Assembly: GCA_038534295.1 (NCBI GenBank)
Contig: JBCAXA010000003.1
Coordinates: forward strand, 1 to 64,000
Length of the DNA: 64,000 nucleotides
DNA from: JBCAXA01 sp038534295
Lineage (GTDB): Bacteria; Pseudomonadota; Gammaproteobacteria; Steroidobacterales; Woeseiaceae
Direction: 5' to 3'
The notes below the pieces were generated by a model that was given only the letters and a program-made list of their open reading frames with translations, ran no database searches and was not told the DNA's origin. Shown here piece after piece: positions 31,509-40,579 of the stretch (the stretch's first letter is position 1; each line of letters begins with the position of its first letter). Both the position numbers and the translations under genes were made by a program.

Positions 31509-33359
31509 ATGACGCAGCCATCGGAACCATTTTTGTCAGAGCGCGACGACCGAGATGCAACCGCGGTCGTTTACCGTTTCGAAACATTTCGAATCGATCC
31601 GACGCGGCGCGTGCTGCACCGCGGCTCCGAACGAATACCTATTCAACGTAAGCCGTTTGATGTGTTGGCCTACCTCGTTGCCGCCGCGCCGCGGGTCGTT
31701 TCCCGAGAAGAGTTGCTGCGGCGCTTTTGGAGTCGCTCCGTCAACGACGAATCGCTGACCCGTTGTGTCAGCACGATTCGCAAACTGCTCGGTGACGGCG
31801 ATGACCCGCCGCGTTATGTTGAAACCCACCGAGCGCGCGGCTATCGGTTTGTTGCCGACGTAAGCATCGAGCCAATGGCATCGGCCGATCACGCCAACGG
31901 TGGGGGTCGCGCCAGAGCGCGGCGTCGTTGGTTGCCCGTGCTCGCGGCGATCGCGGTCGTACTCGGTAGCGGGGCTTGGTATCGATACTGGGCACCCGCT
32001 CCGTCGGCAGCCGATGAGTCGTTCGACCGGATTGCGATCTTGCCGCTAGCCGTTGCTGCGGGCGACGACTGGCTCGCAGCTGCCGTCACCGATCACCTAA
32101 TGCGCGCCGTCGCGCGTATCGAAGGCGTCACGGTCGTGTCGTTTGCCGACGTCGGCAGCGATGCCGATCTGTTGGCGCTCGGTCGTAAGCTCGGCGTCGA
32201 CGCGCTGCTGGCAAGTCGCCTCGACGACACGCCGGGTGGCTCGACGTTGACCGCGCGGTTGATCGCGATGCCGGACGGCGAGCTGGTGTGGAGCACCCAG
32301 ACGGTGTCGCGCGATGCGGTAACCAGCAGCGAGCAGGTCGATACGCTGGCGCGGCAAGTCGCGATACGGCTGCGGCCCATGCTGCAGCTCAAAGATCGGC
32401 GGGCCGCTGTCGCGCCTGATGCGTATCGCTACTATCTCGAAGGGCGCTACTACTGGAGCCAGCGATCGGCGGTCGGTTTGACGGCCGCCATCGACAAGTT
32501 CAACCAGGCGCTCGCAATCGATCCGGATTACAGCGATGCCCTGGTCGGCGCCGCCGATTCCTGGCTGCTGCTGCCGCTCTACGGTGCTAGGGCGCCCGCA
32601 AGCGCGGTACCGCAGGCGCGCAATCTAGCGCTAAAGGCGCTCGAGATTGATCCGCAGAATGCGCGGGCACACGCCGTGCTTGGCGTTATCGCGATGCAGT
32701 ACGACTGGGATTGGTCCACGGCCGAAGCGCGTCTTCGTCAAGCCGTAACGCTAAACCCAAACGATGCGACCGCTCAGCAGTGGCTCGGCGAGCTGTACTG
32801 CTACCGATCGCGGTTCGATGAATGTTCGCAGCAATTTGCGATCGCGCGCGATCTCGATCCGCTCTCGCCGGTGCTGTCCATGCAGCGTGGATCGGTGTTC
32901 CTTTACCAAGGTGACTATGTTGCGGCCGTCGATGCCTACCGCGACGCGGCCGCGATGCATCCGCGCTTCGCGCTGCGGCAGTACTCGTTGGGGCTCGCCT
33001 ATGCCGGTCTCGGCGACTGGAACAACGCCATCGAGGCGTACGAGGCATCAATGCCGGAACTCGGACTCGAGATCGTCGGCGGGCCGTTGATTTTTGCGTT
33101 GGCTCGTACCGGTCAACGCGACGCCGCCGAGGGATTGCTGCGGCAGCTCGAAGTGCTGGCCGACGAGCGCTATGTGCCGCCCAGCAAGCTTGGGATTGCG
33201 TATCTGGGACTCAGCAATCGCGCGGCGGCGCTGGCGGCGTTCGAATCGGCGGTCGCGCTGCACGACGATCGGCTGGTCTACTTCGGCGTCGCGGTCCACA
33301 CGAAGGGTCTCGTCGAACAGCCGGACTTCGCGGCTATCGCGAGCAAGATTGGGCTTTAG
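31509..33359 (+). CDS. CadC-like membrane wHTH regulator with TPR repeats
   Basis: 616 residues. Residues about 22-118 are an OmpR/CadC winged helix (FRIDPTRRVLHRGSERIPIQ ... RYVETHRARGYRF). A single transmembrane helix spans 141-157. A FlgO/TolB-like alpha/beta segment follows (about 170-300, DRIAILPLAVAAGDDWLAAA). The C-terminal half holds about six TPR units such as LAIDPDYSDALVGAADSWLL and YSLGLAYAGLGDWNNAIEAY. Such proteins sense outside or periplasmic signals and bind DNA from the membrane. ATG 31509. The divergent di-heme gene is a possible target. The stop overlaps the GNAT gene's stop. Confidence 0.88.
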   Translation: MTQPSEPFLSERDDRDATAVVYRFETFRIDPTRRVLHRGSERIPIQRKPFDVLAYLVAAAPRVVSREELLRRFWSRSVNDESLTRCVSTIRKLLGDGDDPPRYVETHRARGYRFVADVSIEPMASADHANGGGRARARRRWLPVLAAIAVVLGSGAWYRYWAPAPSAADESFDRIAILPLAVAAGDDWLAAAVTDHLMRAVARIEGVTVVSFADVGSDADLLALGRKLGVDALLASRLDDTPGGSTLTARLIAMPDGELVWSTQTVSRDAVTSSEQVDTLARQVAIRLRPMLQLKDRRAAVAPDAYRYYLEGRYYWSQRSAVGLTAAIDKFNQALAIDPDYSDALVGAADSWLLLPLYGARAPASAVPQARNLALKALEIDPQNARAHAVLGVIAMQYDWDWSTAEARLRQAVTLNPNDATAQQWLGELYCYRSRFDECSQQFAIARDLDPLSPVLSMQRGSVFLYQGDYVAAVDAYRDAAAMHPRFALRQYSLGLAYAGLGDWNNAIEAYEASMPELGLEIVGGPLIFALARTGQRDAAEGLLRQLEVLADERYVPPSKLGIAYLGLSNRAAALAAFESAVALHDDRLVYFGVAVHTKGLVEQPDFAAIASKIGL

Positions 33360-33937
33360 AGCACGTCTCCGGCTCTGTCGGTCGAGAGCGACCGAGCCAG
33401 CCACTCGCTCCGCAGCAGGCCGGTCAGTACCAAATCCTCGCCGTAGCCGTATTTGAACGAATGCTGACGCTGCACGCCTTCCTGTTCGAAGCCGAGTTTC
33501 TCGAGTACCCGCCCCGACTCAGCATTGCGGGTGAGGTAACAGGCGCTCAACCGTTGCAGTGCCAACGTACCGAAGGCGTAGGTTACTAATGCATCGGCGG
33601 CCTCGGTCGCGAAGCCCTGGTGCCAGTACGGTGCGCCGATCCAATAGCCGAGTTCGGCACTGTTGAGGCCCGCATCGAAACGCAACATGGCGTAACCGCA
33701 CAAGAATCGCTCGCTTTTCTCAATTGCCACGACATGCAGTGCGCGGCGGCTCTGCCACGCTGCTTCGGCGCGCAAAATGAACGCTTCGGCGTCCGCCGCG
33801 TCGTACGGGTGAGGAATGTTCTCGGTCGTGTCAAAAATTCGGAAATCGCCGGCGAGCTCGACGAGCTGGCCGATGTCGCGGTTTGCCGGCAGGCGCAGGT
33901 CCAGCCGTGGGGTCGACAGTGCCGCGAACTCAAGCAT
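33356..33937 (-). CDS. GNAT N-acetyltransferase, RimJ/RimL type
   Basis: 193 residues. TPRLDLRLPANRDIGQLVEL at the start, ELGYWIGAPYWHQGFATEAA (the acetyl-CoA loop) and RLSACYLTRNAESGRVLEKLGFEQEGV are hallmark segments of the RimJ/RimL acetyltransferases that modify ribosomal-protein N-termini or small amines. The true acceptor is unknown. It overlaps the upstream Nudix gene by 8 bases. Confidence 0.92.
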   Translation of the reverse strand: MLEFAALSTPRLDLRLPANRDIGQLVELAGDFRIFDTTENIPHPYDAADAEAFILRAEAAWQSRRALHVVAIEKSERFLCGYAMLRFDAGLNSAELGYWIGAPYWHQGFATEAADALVTYAFGTLALQRLSACYLTRNAESGRVLEKLGFEQEGVQRQHSFKYGYGEDLVLTGLLRSEWLARSLSTDRAGDVL

Positions 33938-34463
33938 GCGCTTCGGCGTGGTAGCGAAGCAGCGCAGCGACGGTCAGGATGTCGGTGATCTCGCCGCGCA
34001 TTGCCATATCAATAGCCTCAGTCAGCGGCAGGTGTCGCGTCTCGAGCTGCTCGGTGTCGTCCGGTTGTGCCTCACCGGCGGTCAGCCCACGAGCGACAAA
34101 CACAATGCCGCGCTCATCGGTAATCGAATTGGACAAGGTCACACGCATCAGCTCGCGCCAGTCGGTCGCGACCAGCCCAGTCTCTTCGCTGAGCTCACGT
34201 TGCGCGGCGGCCAACGGCGGTTCGTCGAGCCCACCGCCGCCCATCGGCAGTTCCCACGAATATTCGCGCAGCGTGTAGCGGTGCTGTCCGACCAGCCAGG
34301 TGTGGCCGTCGTCGTCGATCGGCAAGATGGCGATGGCGCGGCCCTTGAAATGCACCCAGCCATAGCGATTTTGCCCGCCGCGTGGGTTAACCACGTCATC
34401 GTCGTGCACGCGCATCCACGGATTGTCGAAAACGACGTCGGATTTCAAGGTCTTCCAAGCCAT
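33930..34463 (-). CDS. Nudix hydrolase, probably ADP-ribose pyrophosphatase-like
   Basis: 177 residues from ATG 34463. The Nudix box is GGGLDEPPLAAAQRELSEET followed by Gly, with the metal-binding REL-x-EE. WELPMGGG ahead of it and the C-terminal EITDILTVAALLRY are typical of NudF/ADP-ribose pyrophosphatases and nucleotide-sugar hydrolases. The N-terminal strand WKTLKSDVVFDNPWMRVHDD is the usual opening. Coupled to the GNAT gene. Confidence 0.9.
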   Translation of the reverse strand: MAWKTLKSDVVFDNPWMRVHDDDVVNPRGGQNRYGWVHFKGRAIAILPIDDDGHTWLVGQHRYTLREYSWELPMGGGGLDEPPLAAAQRELSEETGLVATDWRELMRVTLSNSITDERGIVFVARGLTAGEAQPDDTEQLETRHLPLTEAIDMAMRGEITDILTVAALLRYHAEAHA

Positions 34464-34605
34464 GCGATGCCCAAAACGAGTGCGCCCAAGCACGATAGAG
34501 CAAATTCGCCGACGGATCGAACCGATGCCGATGGTAATCTTCTAGACGCGGACGTACCGGCCGCGACCCCTCCCTATTCCTAAAACAACAACGCACGGTG
34601 ACAGC

Positions 34606-36018
34606 GTGGCTCGATTGACGACCGGCCCGGTAGGCGGCCACCTGATTCGGATGGCTGCGCCATTGATGCTCGGCATATTCGCGATGATGGCGTTCAACGT
34701 TGCCGATACGTGGTTCATTTCGCAGCTCGGTACCGCCGAGCTCGCCGCCGTCAGCTTCACGTTTCCGGTCGTCATGGTGATCTCGGCGGCATCAATCGGT
34801 TTAGGCGCCGGCACATCGTCGGTCGTTGCTCGCGCTATCGGTCAATCCGACTGGCCACGCGTGCAGCGCCTGGCCACCGATGCGCTGGTGCTCGCGGCGA
34901 TCGCCGGGATCGTGTTGGCCGTGATCGGGTACCTCAGCGTGCCGGCACTGTTCCGCGGCCTCGGTGCGAATGACCAAACGCTGCCGCTGGTCGTCGACTA
35001 CATGCGCGTCTGGTTGTACGGCGCGCCGCTGTTGCTCGTGCCGATGGTCGGTATGGCGACGATCCGAGCCACCGGCGACACCGTCATACCGAGTGCCGTA
35101 ATGATCGGCTGGGCGATTCTGAATTTCACGCTCGATCCCTTGTTGATCTTCGGCTTTGGCCCGATTCCCGGCTACGGTCTCGACGGCGCCGCCTGGGCCT
35201 CGGTCTTGGCTCGCGTCGCCTTTGCAGTCACGGCAATGGTGGTTCTACTGCGCGTCGATCTACTGACGATTCACGTTGGTAGCTGGGAGCAGCTGCGCCG
35301 GTCTTGGCGCGAGATTCTTCACGTCGGTCTTCCAGCGGCGGGTACAAATGCCATCATTCCCATCGCCACCGGCGTCGCGACGGCGATGATTGCTGGCTTC
35401 GGTCAGACCGCGGTCGCCGGATTCGGCGTCGCGTCGCGGATCGAGTCGCTGTCGCTGATCATGTTCTATGCACTGTCGGCGATCATCGGACCGTTTGCCG
35501 GACAGAATTTGGGGGCCGGCAAAATCCCGCGCATCTGCCGCGCGCTCGCGCTCTGCAATGTGTTCAGTTTCGGCGCCGGCGTTGGCATTGCCGTCTTGCT
35601 GATCCTTTTCGGCCGCGACATTGCCCTGTTTTTTAACGAAGACCCGGCGGTCGTCAGCGTCGCGGTGAGCTATTTCTGGATCGTGCCGCTGTCTTACGGC
35701 ACAGCGTCGATGGTCATGGTCATGAACGCGACCTTCAACGGCTTGGGTCGACCGATGCCCGCCGTCATGGTGTCGATGGCGCGCATGGTGTTCATTTTTC
35801 TGCCGCTGGCCTGGTTGGGTGCGCACCTCGCGGGCGTGCAAGGCATCTTCGTTGCACTCGCGCTAGCCAACGTCGTCTGCGGAATCGGCGCCTACGTGTG
35901 GGTTCGCCGAGCGCTCGCAGACGAGCAGCGCACGTTGGATGAGCGGCCGTATCGACCGACCGAACCGGGCGCCGGCAGCGCCGCACCTGTGCCGGCGGCG
36001 CAAAGCGACTCGATCTAG
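34606..36018 (+). CDS. MATE-family efflux transporter (second copy)
   Basis: 470 residues with twelve hydrophobic segments. It opens LTTGPVGGHLIRMAAPLMLG and contains FISQLGTAELAAVSFTFPVV, the NorM/DinF-type inner gate. The second half has SRIESLSLIMFYALSAIIGP. The C-terminal tail is polar and Pro/Ala-rich. The start is GTG 34606. It is less similar to the copy at 9218 than a recent duplication would give (different N-terminal and loop sequences). It is convergent with the IDO-like gene (4-base overlap). Confidence 0.92.
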   Translation: MARLTTGPVGGHLIRMAAPLMLGIFAMMAFNVADTWFISQLGTAELAAVSFTFPVVMVISAASIGLGAGTSSVVARAIGQSDWPRVQRLATDALVLAAIAGIVLAVIGYLSVPALFRGLGANDQTLPLVVDYMRVWLYGAPLLLVPMVGMATIRATGDTVIPSAVMIGWAILNFTLDPLLIFGFGPIPGYGLDGAAWASVLARVAFAVTAMVVLLRVDLLTIHVGSWEQLRRSWREILHVGLPAAGTNAIIPIATGVATAMIAGFGQTAVAGFGVASRIESLSLIMFYALSAIIGPFAGQNLGAGKIPRICRALALCNVFSFGAGVGIAVLLILFGRDIALFFNEDPAVVSVAVSYFWIVPLSYGTASMVMVMNATFNGLGRPMPAVMVSMARMVFIFLPLAWLGAHLAGVQGIFVALALANVVCGIGAYVWVRRALADEQRTLDERPYRPTEPGAGSAAPVPAAQSDSI

Positions 36019-37211
36019 CCGGTACCGGTCGGGCGGCCGACCTGGATCATGTTGGCGCGGGTTTCGTCGCGATGCTTCGCGAGGTACTTCATGAACGGTG
36101 TGCCGCCAGTGCCGACCACGGTGTCATTACCCGATGCCTTACGGCTTTGCTTGTGAATGTAGCTTGCCGCGTACTCGAGGTGCCGCGACCGAAAATCGGC
36201 GATCGCTTGAATGACGGCGTTATAGGCACCGGCCAGACGCTCGCTGCCGGTATGCTCGACGAATCCACGCACGTTGCTTGAGCCACGGATTGCATCGATA
36301 AAACGCCGATGCGCCGGCGGCCGATAGATGTGCAGCTGATCGAGATAGGTCTTCAACGGATCGGCGGCGTGGCCCACGCCGAGGAGCGCGTCCATGGCCG
36401 GTACGATCGACGATTGCGAGCCAGTCTGACCGCGAAAGGCTTGTCCCTCGGTACCGTAGCGCGTGCCCTCGTAAACGATGCCGCCGGGGAGCGCCGGATT
36501 GTCGCGCCAGCCGTGAATGTACGGCCGCACGCGTTCGAAATAAACGTACGGGTCACAGCGTTCCGGCATGCGGTCAAAGATGGCGTTGATGTCCGCCCAG
36601 ATAGCAGCGAGCCCCTCGAGTCCCGCCTGCATGCCGTCAAAATCATGCTCGTCCGCGGCAAGCACCAGCGGTTCGACGAGTGCGAGCGCACTGCCGGCTA
36701 CCGCTTCGATTGCTACGTGGATCAACACGAACCAAATTTCGTCTTGGCCGCCGAGAAAGTTCTGCAGCATGACCGTGTTGTCGAGCGTAACCGGGCCGTC
36801 ATGGTCGATGCGTGCCCAGTTGTCGAGCACGTAGGCGCTATACGGCAGCAACGGCTGCTGACCGAGGTGATCGGCGAGCGCCACGATTGGCCGCGCTAAC
36901 GGGGCGGGCAGCACGGTCGCCGGTGTTGGTTCGCCCCAAACATACGCCTGCACCATGAACGAGTAATGGACCATCGCGAGACGCGCTTCGGCGTCGCTCA
37001 ACGTGGCGAGCGCGTCGCCGAGGTCGGTATCGGGTAGTTCACGTACCAACAGTGAGCGCACGCGGCCGCTGGGCAACCAGCGCGGCAGGTTAAGCGCAAC
37101 GTCCCGGGCGGTGGCGAGGTCACCGTCCAGCTCGACGCGGTCGGCATCGAAACGGCACAAGAAGCCGCGGTCGGCGCAAATGTCGTAGTGCTCCAGCGCA
37201 AGCGAGTTCAT
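36015..37211 (-). CDS. Indoleamine 2,3-dioxygenase family protein
   Basis: 398 residues of the all-helical heme dioxygenase fold that opens tryptophan to N-formylkynurenine. Seen: MVHYSFMVQAYVWGE at the start of the catalytic domain, YFERVRPYIHGW (Phe/Arg around the substrate), GIVYEGT, FRGQTGSQSSIVPAMDALLG, the proximal heme ligand His344 in FRSRHLEYAASYI, and the C-terminal VVGTGGTPFMKYL loop. The length matches IDO1 (about 400). ATG 37211 is used. Divergent from an Lrp-family regulator, its likely controller; no kynureninase or formamidase gene is adjacent. Confidence 0.88.
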   Translation of the reverse strand: MNSLALEHYDICADRGFLCRFDADRVELDGDLATARDVALNLPRWLPSGRVRSLLVRELPDTDLGDALATLSDAEARLAMVHYSFMVQAYVWGEPTPATVLPAPLARPIVALADHLGQQPLLPYSAYVLDNWARIDHDGPVTLDNTVMLQNFLGGQDEIWFVLIHVAIEAVAGSALALVEPLVLAADEHDFDGMQAGLEGLAAIWADINAIFDRMPERCDPYVYFERVRPYIHGWRDNPALPGGIVYEGTRYGTEGQAFRGQTGSQSSIVPAMDALLGVGHAADPLKTYLDQLHIYRPPAHRRFIDAIRGSSNVRGFVEHTGSERLAGAYNAVIQAIADFRSRHLEYAASYIHKQSRKASGNDTVVGTGGTPFMKYLAKHRDETRANMIQVGRPTGTG

Positions 37212-37306
37212 GGTTGCTTCCGAGAGGGCGAAGAGCGCAATAATACGCCTCAGAAACCGCAACAAGATTGCGACATAGCAGGCAAAAACCGGTATAAGGG
37301 CAATTT

Positions 37307-37759
37307 ATGACGTCAATTGACGCTAGCAACGAACGAATATTGCGAGAGCTCGAGCGTGATGGGCGGCTCAGCAACGTCGAGCTCGCGCGACGCGTCGGTC
37401 TGTCACCGTCGGCGTGCTTGCGTCGCGTGCAGGACCTCGAGCGCAGCGGGGTCATCAAACGGTATCGGGCGGTTGTTGATCATGCGCAGCTCGGCACCTC
37501 GCTGACGGTGTTCGTCATGGTTGGTTTGTCGGCGCATCTGAAAAAAGACGCGCGGGCGTTCGAGCGGGCGATGGAAGCATCGCCGGAAGTTCGCGAATGC
37601 CACAACGTTACCGGCGACGTCGAGTACCTGCTGCGAGTCGAAGTCACTGACCTTGCGGCGTATAAGAACTTCCACGCGAACGTGCTTGGCGAACGTTCGG
37701 AAGTGAACCGCATCACATCCTATGTCTGCTTGGGCTCGCCGAAAGACGAGCGCGGCTAA
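37307..37759 (+). CDS. Lrp/AsnC-family transcriptional regulator
   Basis: 150 residues. The N-terminal HTH is ILRELERDGRLSNVELARRV-GLSPSACLRRVQDLE (about 12-47). The ligand-binding RAM domain runs from about 65 to 145, with NVTGDVEYLLRVEVTD. The C-terminal MSxxCLG-type end (ITSYVCLG) is typical of Lrp. The spacing to the divergent IDO-like gene (95 bp) suits a shared operator, as for KynR and kyn genes in Pseudomonas. Confidence 0.93.
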   Translation: MTSIDASNERILRELERDGRLSNVELARRVGLSPSACLRRVQDLERSGVIKRYRAVVDHAQLGTSLTVFVMVGLSAHLKKDARAFERAMEASPEVRECHNVTGDVEYLLRVEVTDLAAYKNFHANVLGERSEVNRITSYVCLGSPKDERG

Positions 37760-37777
37760 TCGACAGACAAAGAGCGA

Positions 37778-38284
37778 TCAGGCTTTGTAGCGCGGGAGCA
37801 ATTCTTTGGCTTTGGCGTTAATCAGGCGCGACGCGCCAAACCCCGCCAGCCCGGTGCCGATGAATACGATCGCGAAGCCGCTGGCACCGCCCAGTGCCTG
37901 CGCCAGTTTTGGGACACCGCCTGTTTGCGTTGCGATCTGACTCAGAAACGCGGCCAACAACCCAAAGTACGACCAGCTCATGAAAAAGTAATGCGAGGTC
38001 AATGAGCCCCGCAAAATAGCGATGAGGCCTGGCGTAATCGTGCCCAGCGAAACGACCGCAAAAAAATGAAAAAGATTCGGGCCGCGGGTCATGTCGTACA
38101 TCGTCAATGCCGTCACGTTGACGACGAGCATTGCTGTCAAATAAGCGTAGCCGAATCCGCGATGCATCGCGGTGCCTTTGCGCTGCGTAAAGATGAGCGG
38201 CCCGAGAATCAGCGCGATGGCGGCAAGAACGAAATGCCCTTGGCCGACCCACGAGTCGGACCAAAAGCGCGACAGCAATTCCAA
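37778..38284 (-). CDS. DUF2306 family membrane protein
   Basis: 168 residues with four or five hydrophobic helices. GQGHFVLAAIALILGPLIFTQ, GTAMHRGFGYAYLTAMLVVN and NLFHFFAVVSLGT are the His-bearing helices common to DUF2306 proteins, thought to bind heme or act in membrane redox. The only start near the expected N-terminus is TTG 38284 (frame TTG GAA TTG CTG), so the start is uncertain. Downstream of the third MATE gene. Confidence 0.75.
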   Translation of the reverse strand: MELLSRFWSDSWVGQGHFVLAAIALILGPLIFTQRKGTAMHRGFGYAYLTAMLVVNVTALTMYDMTRGPNLFHFFAVVSLGTITPGLIAILRGSLTSHYFFMSWSYFGLLAAFLSQIATQTGGVPKLAQALGGASGFAIVFIGTGLAGFGASRLINAKAKELLPRYKA

Positions 38285-38377
38285 CAGCGGTTTCCAACAA
38301 CTCGACGGTAAGCGTCAGCGTAGCACCGGTCCGCGGCAAGCTCATCGTTAGCGAGCCTTTGCCCGCAGCGCTAGACC

Positions 38378-39766
38378 CTAGACCGTTGCGGATAGCGGCG
38401 TACGGTACCGGTGTCGGTAGTAGATGTGCATGCCGACGGCGCGCGTCAGCATGAAGGCCGTGAATGCGAGCCACAGGCCGTGATTGCCGAGTGGTTGCGC
38501 CACCCACCACACCGGCACAAAAACGAAAAACGCGGCGGCGCACATCACGTTGCGCATCTCTCGTGCCAGCGTTGCGCCGATGAATACGCCGTCGTAAACG
38601 AAACTCCAGACCGTGACCAGCGGCATGATCACGAGCCACGGCAAATAGACTCTGGACGTAGCGACGACGCTGTCGATATCGGTTAGAAGGCGCACCAGCG
38701 CCGGTCCGCCGATCCAGAGCGCGAGCGTCATACCGACCGCAATACCGAACGACCAGCGAAAAATCAGTCCGACGCTGTGTTTGAGCCCGGCGCGATCGCG
38801 CCGTCCTTCGAACTTGCCAACGATCGCTTCGGCGGCGTGTGCCAGTGCGTCCAGTCCGTATGAGATGACGTGCAGCAGATTTAGCAAGATCGTGTTGGCG
38901 GCAAGCACGGCCGTGCCGAGCCGTGCGCTCAATGCGGTCATCGTAAACAGCGTGAACATCAGTGCCATCGTGCGAACGAATATGTTGCCATTGACGGCGA
39001 AATAGCGAACGAGATCGGCTTCGCGAATGCACTGTCGCCACGTCAGCGTGCTCGGCCAACGCCCGGACTCACGCAGCACCAAAAAGACGCCAACGGTGAG
39101 GCCGAGGTATTCGGCGACGAGCGTCGCATAGGCCACGCCGGCCGTTTTCATGCCGAATCCGACCACCAGCACGATATCGAGCGCGATGTTCGTCAGATTC
39201 ACGACCAACGTGATCGTCAGCGGCACGCGTGCGTTCGACAGCCCGAGAAACCACCCGACGATCACGGATGTCGCAAGCGTAGCCGGTGCACTCCAAATAC
39301 GAATGTCGAAATAGCGAGCCGCTTCCGTTCGGACTATGTCCTCTGGCCGCATGATGGCGAGCGCCGCATCGCGGATCCACGGATGCGCAAGCAGCATCAG
39401 CGTGGCGACGGCGAGCGCGACCAGCGTCGCTTCGCGCAACGAGCGCACGACAGTGTCGCCATCGCTGCGACCGAAACCCTGCGCCGCGATGCCGGTCGTT
39501 CCCATCCGCAGGAAATTCACGCCGTTGTAGAGCGTCGTGAAGATCATTGCGCCGACGCCGACGGCGGCGAGATACCAGGGTTGATCGAGGTGGCCGAGCA
39601 CGGCGGTGTCGACCAGGCCCAGCAGTGGAATAGACAGATTGGAGAGCAGCATGGGCGCCGCGATGCGCCAGACGTCTCCGTTTGTCGTGGTCGGCAACGG
39701 CGGTGCCGTGCCGTCCGTGCTCAATAGGACAATCCGAACCGGCGATAGATCGCTGCAAGAATCCAC
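38378..39766 (-). CDS. MATE-family transporter, DinF type (third copy)
   Basis: 462 residues. NGDVWRIAAPMLLSNLSIPL with GLVDTAVLGHL is the DinF subfamily opening, followed by FLRMGTTGIAAQGFGRSDGD and the mid-protein QCIREADLVRYFAVNGNIFV, where DinF has its R-E-x-x-R-Y-F motif. Twelve hydrophobic segments. The annotated start is GTG 39766. A TTG at 39724, overlapping the upstream gene's TGA as TTGA, would trim 14 residues and may be the real start. DinF exports toxic organics and is often SOS-linked; no LexA box was seen here. Confidence 0.92.
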   Translation of the reverse strand: MDSCSDLSPVRIVLLSTDGTAPPLPTTTNGDVWRIAAPMLLSNLSIPLLGLVDTAVLGHLDQPWYLAAVGVGAMIFTTLYNGVNFLRMGTTGIAAQGFGRSDGDTVVRSLREATLVALAVATLMLLAHPWIRDAALAIMRPEDIVRTEAARYFDIRIWSAPATLATSVIVGWFLGLSNARVPLTITLVVNLTNIALDIVLVVGFGMKTAGVAYATLVAEYLGLTVGVFLVLRESGRWPSTLTWRQCIREADLVRYFAVNGNIFVRTMALMFTLFTMTALSARLGTAVLAANTILLNLLHVISYGLDALAHAAEAIVGKFEGRRDRAGLKHSVGLIFRWSFGIAVGMTLALWIGGPALVRLLTDIDSVVATSRVYLPWLVIMPLVTVWSFVYDGVFIGATLAREMRNVMCAAAFFVFVPVWWVAQPLGNHGLWLAFTAFMLTRAVGMHIYYRHRYRTPLSATV

Positions 39767-40188
39767 AGCGGGCCAATCATCAGGAACTGCAGGTCCTCAA
39801 AAAACGACGGTTTCTTGCCTTCGATCTGATGGCCGATGAATTGGCCGACCCATGCGGCGGTGAACAGCGCCAGCGACGAGTAGACGAGCGGAAACGGCAG
39901 CGAGTCCAGCCAGACCACAGCCGCAACAATGGCGACGACCACCGGCAGCATGCCGAGCGCGAGTGGAATCGACATGACAAAGTAGTAGACGACAGCCGCC
40001 AGCAAAAATGCGGTACCCCAGTTCAACGCCGGCGAGATCGCGGCAAACCCGTCCGGTACCGGTATCGCCCACAGAAGTCCAATGAGACTAATGACGATGA
40101 TGGGCACGCAAACCCAGTGCAGCGCTTTGTTGACGGGGTTTTGGTGGCTTTCGGCGTAGGCGTCGAGCCAGACTTGGGCCGTGTTCAT
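39721..40188 (-). CDS. Mpo1-like (DUF962) membrane protein
   Basis: 155 residues from ATG 40188. The family signature is the N-terminal WLDAYAESHQNPVNKALHWV (His-rich Y-x-x-x-H-x-N-x-x-N-x-x-x-H-x-x-G/C), then four helices, the third around WVGQFIGHQIEGKKP. The yeast homologue Mpo1 is an Fe-dependent dioxygenase that alpha-oxidises 2-hydroxy fatty acids; the conserved His residues are present. Overlaps the DinF-like gene's 5' end. Confidence 0.88.
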   Translation of the reverse strand: MNTAQVWLDAYAESHQNPVNKALHWVCVPIIVISLIGLLWAIPVPDGFAAISPALNWGTAFLLAAVVYYFVMSIPLALGMLPVVVAIVAAVVWLDSLPFPLVYSSLALFTAAWVGQFIGHQIEGKKPSFFEDLQFLMIGPLWILAAIYRRFGLSY

Positions 40189-40579
40189 GGGACTTCTCGT
40201 CAGGGTTTTCGGCGATTTTAGCGCGGTTCTCAGTCCAGCGTCGCTACGGCCTTTGCCGGTCAACTAGGGCAATCCACTCGGGGTTACGTGGCGGGCCGAA
40301 GCTTCCGTACCTGCAACAGCGCTGGGCGGATCTAACCAAATGCCGTGGCGGCTGCGGCGGCGGTCCGACCAGCAGCGCCAACCGCGCCCACAGCCATAAG
40401 CAGCACGGCGTTACTATGAACCCTCCGGTCAACCACAGCGCGGCGTAACCGTTAACGTAATGGGCGGAGGCTTCAGCTCTAGTTAAGCGGCCCCAGATAT
40501 AGTTTTGGACTGATAAATCTGGGAGTATCCGCGCGATGGCCCCCGGGCTTCACTCGCAAGGGCAAAAAAGGTGAGAACT
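40189..40579. other. Intergenic region upstream of the OmpA-family gene
   Basis: 391 bases without a supported gene. It is mostly GC-rich until about 40480, where an A/T-richer stretch begins and includes the inverted repeat at 40492. The promoter of the OmpA-family lipoprotein must lie in it, as well as that of the Mpo1-like gene on the other strand. Confidence 0.45.
40492..40523 (+). promoter_or_regulatory. Inverted repeat CCCAGAT-N18-ATCTGGG in leader of OmpA-family gene
   Basis: Seven-base perfect arms flank an A/T-rich centre (ATAGTTTTGGACTGATAA). It lies 57 bases before ATG 40580, so it is either a transcribed 5' hairpin or an operator overlapping the promoter. Confidence 0.35.

Noticed and set aside
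37818..39059. 413-codon reverse frame overlapping the DUF2306 and DinF-like genes
   Set aside because: It spans two genes with real motifs in another frame and reads as Arg-rich shadow sequence.
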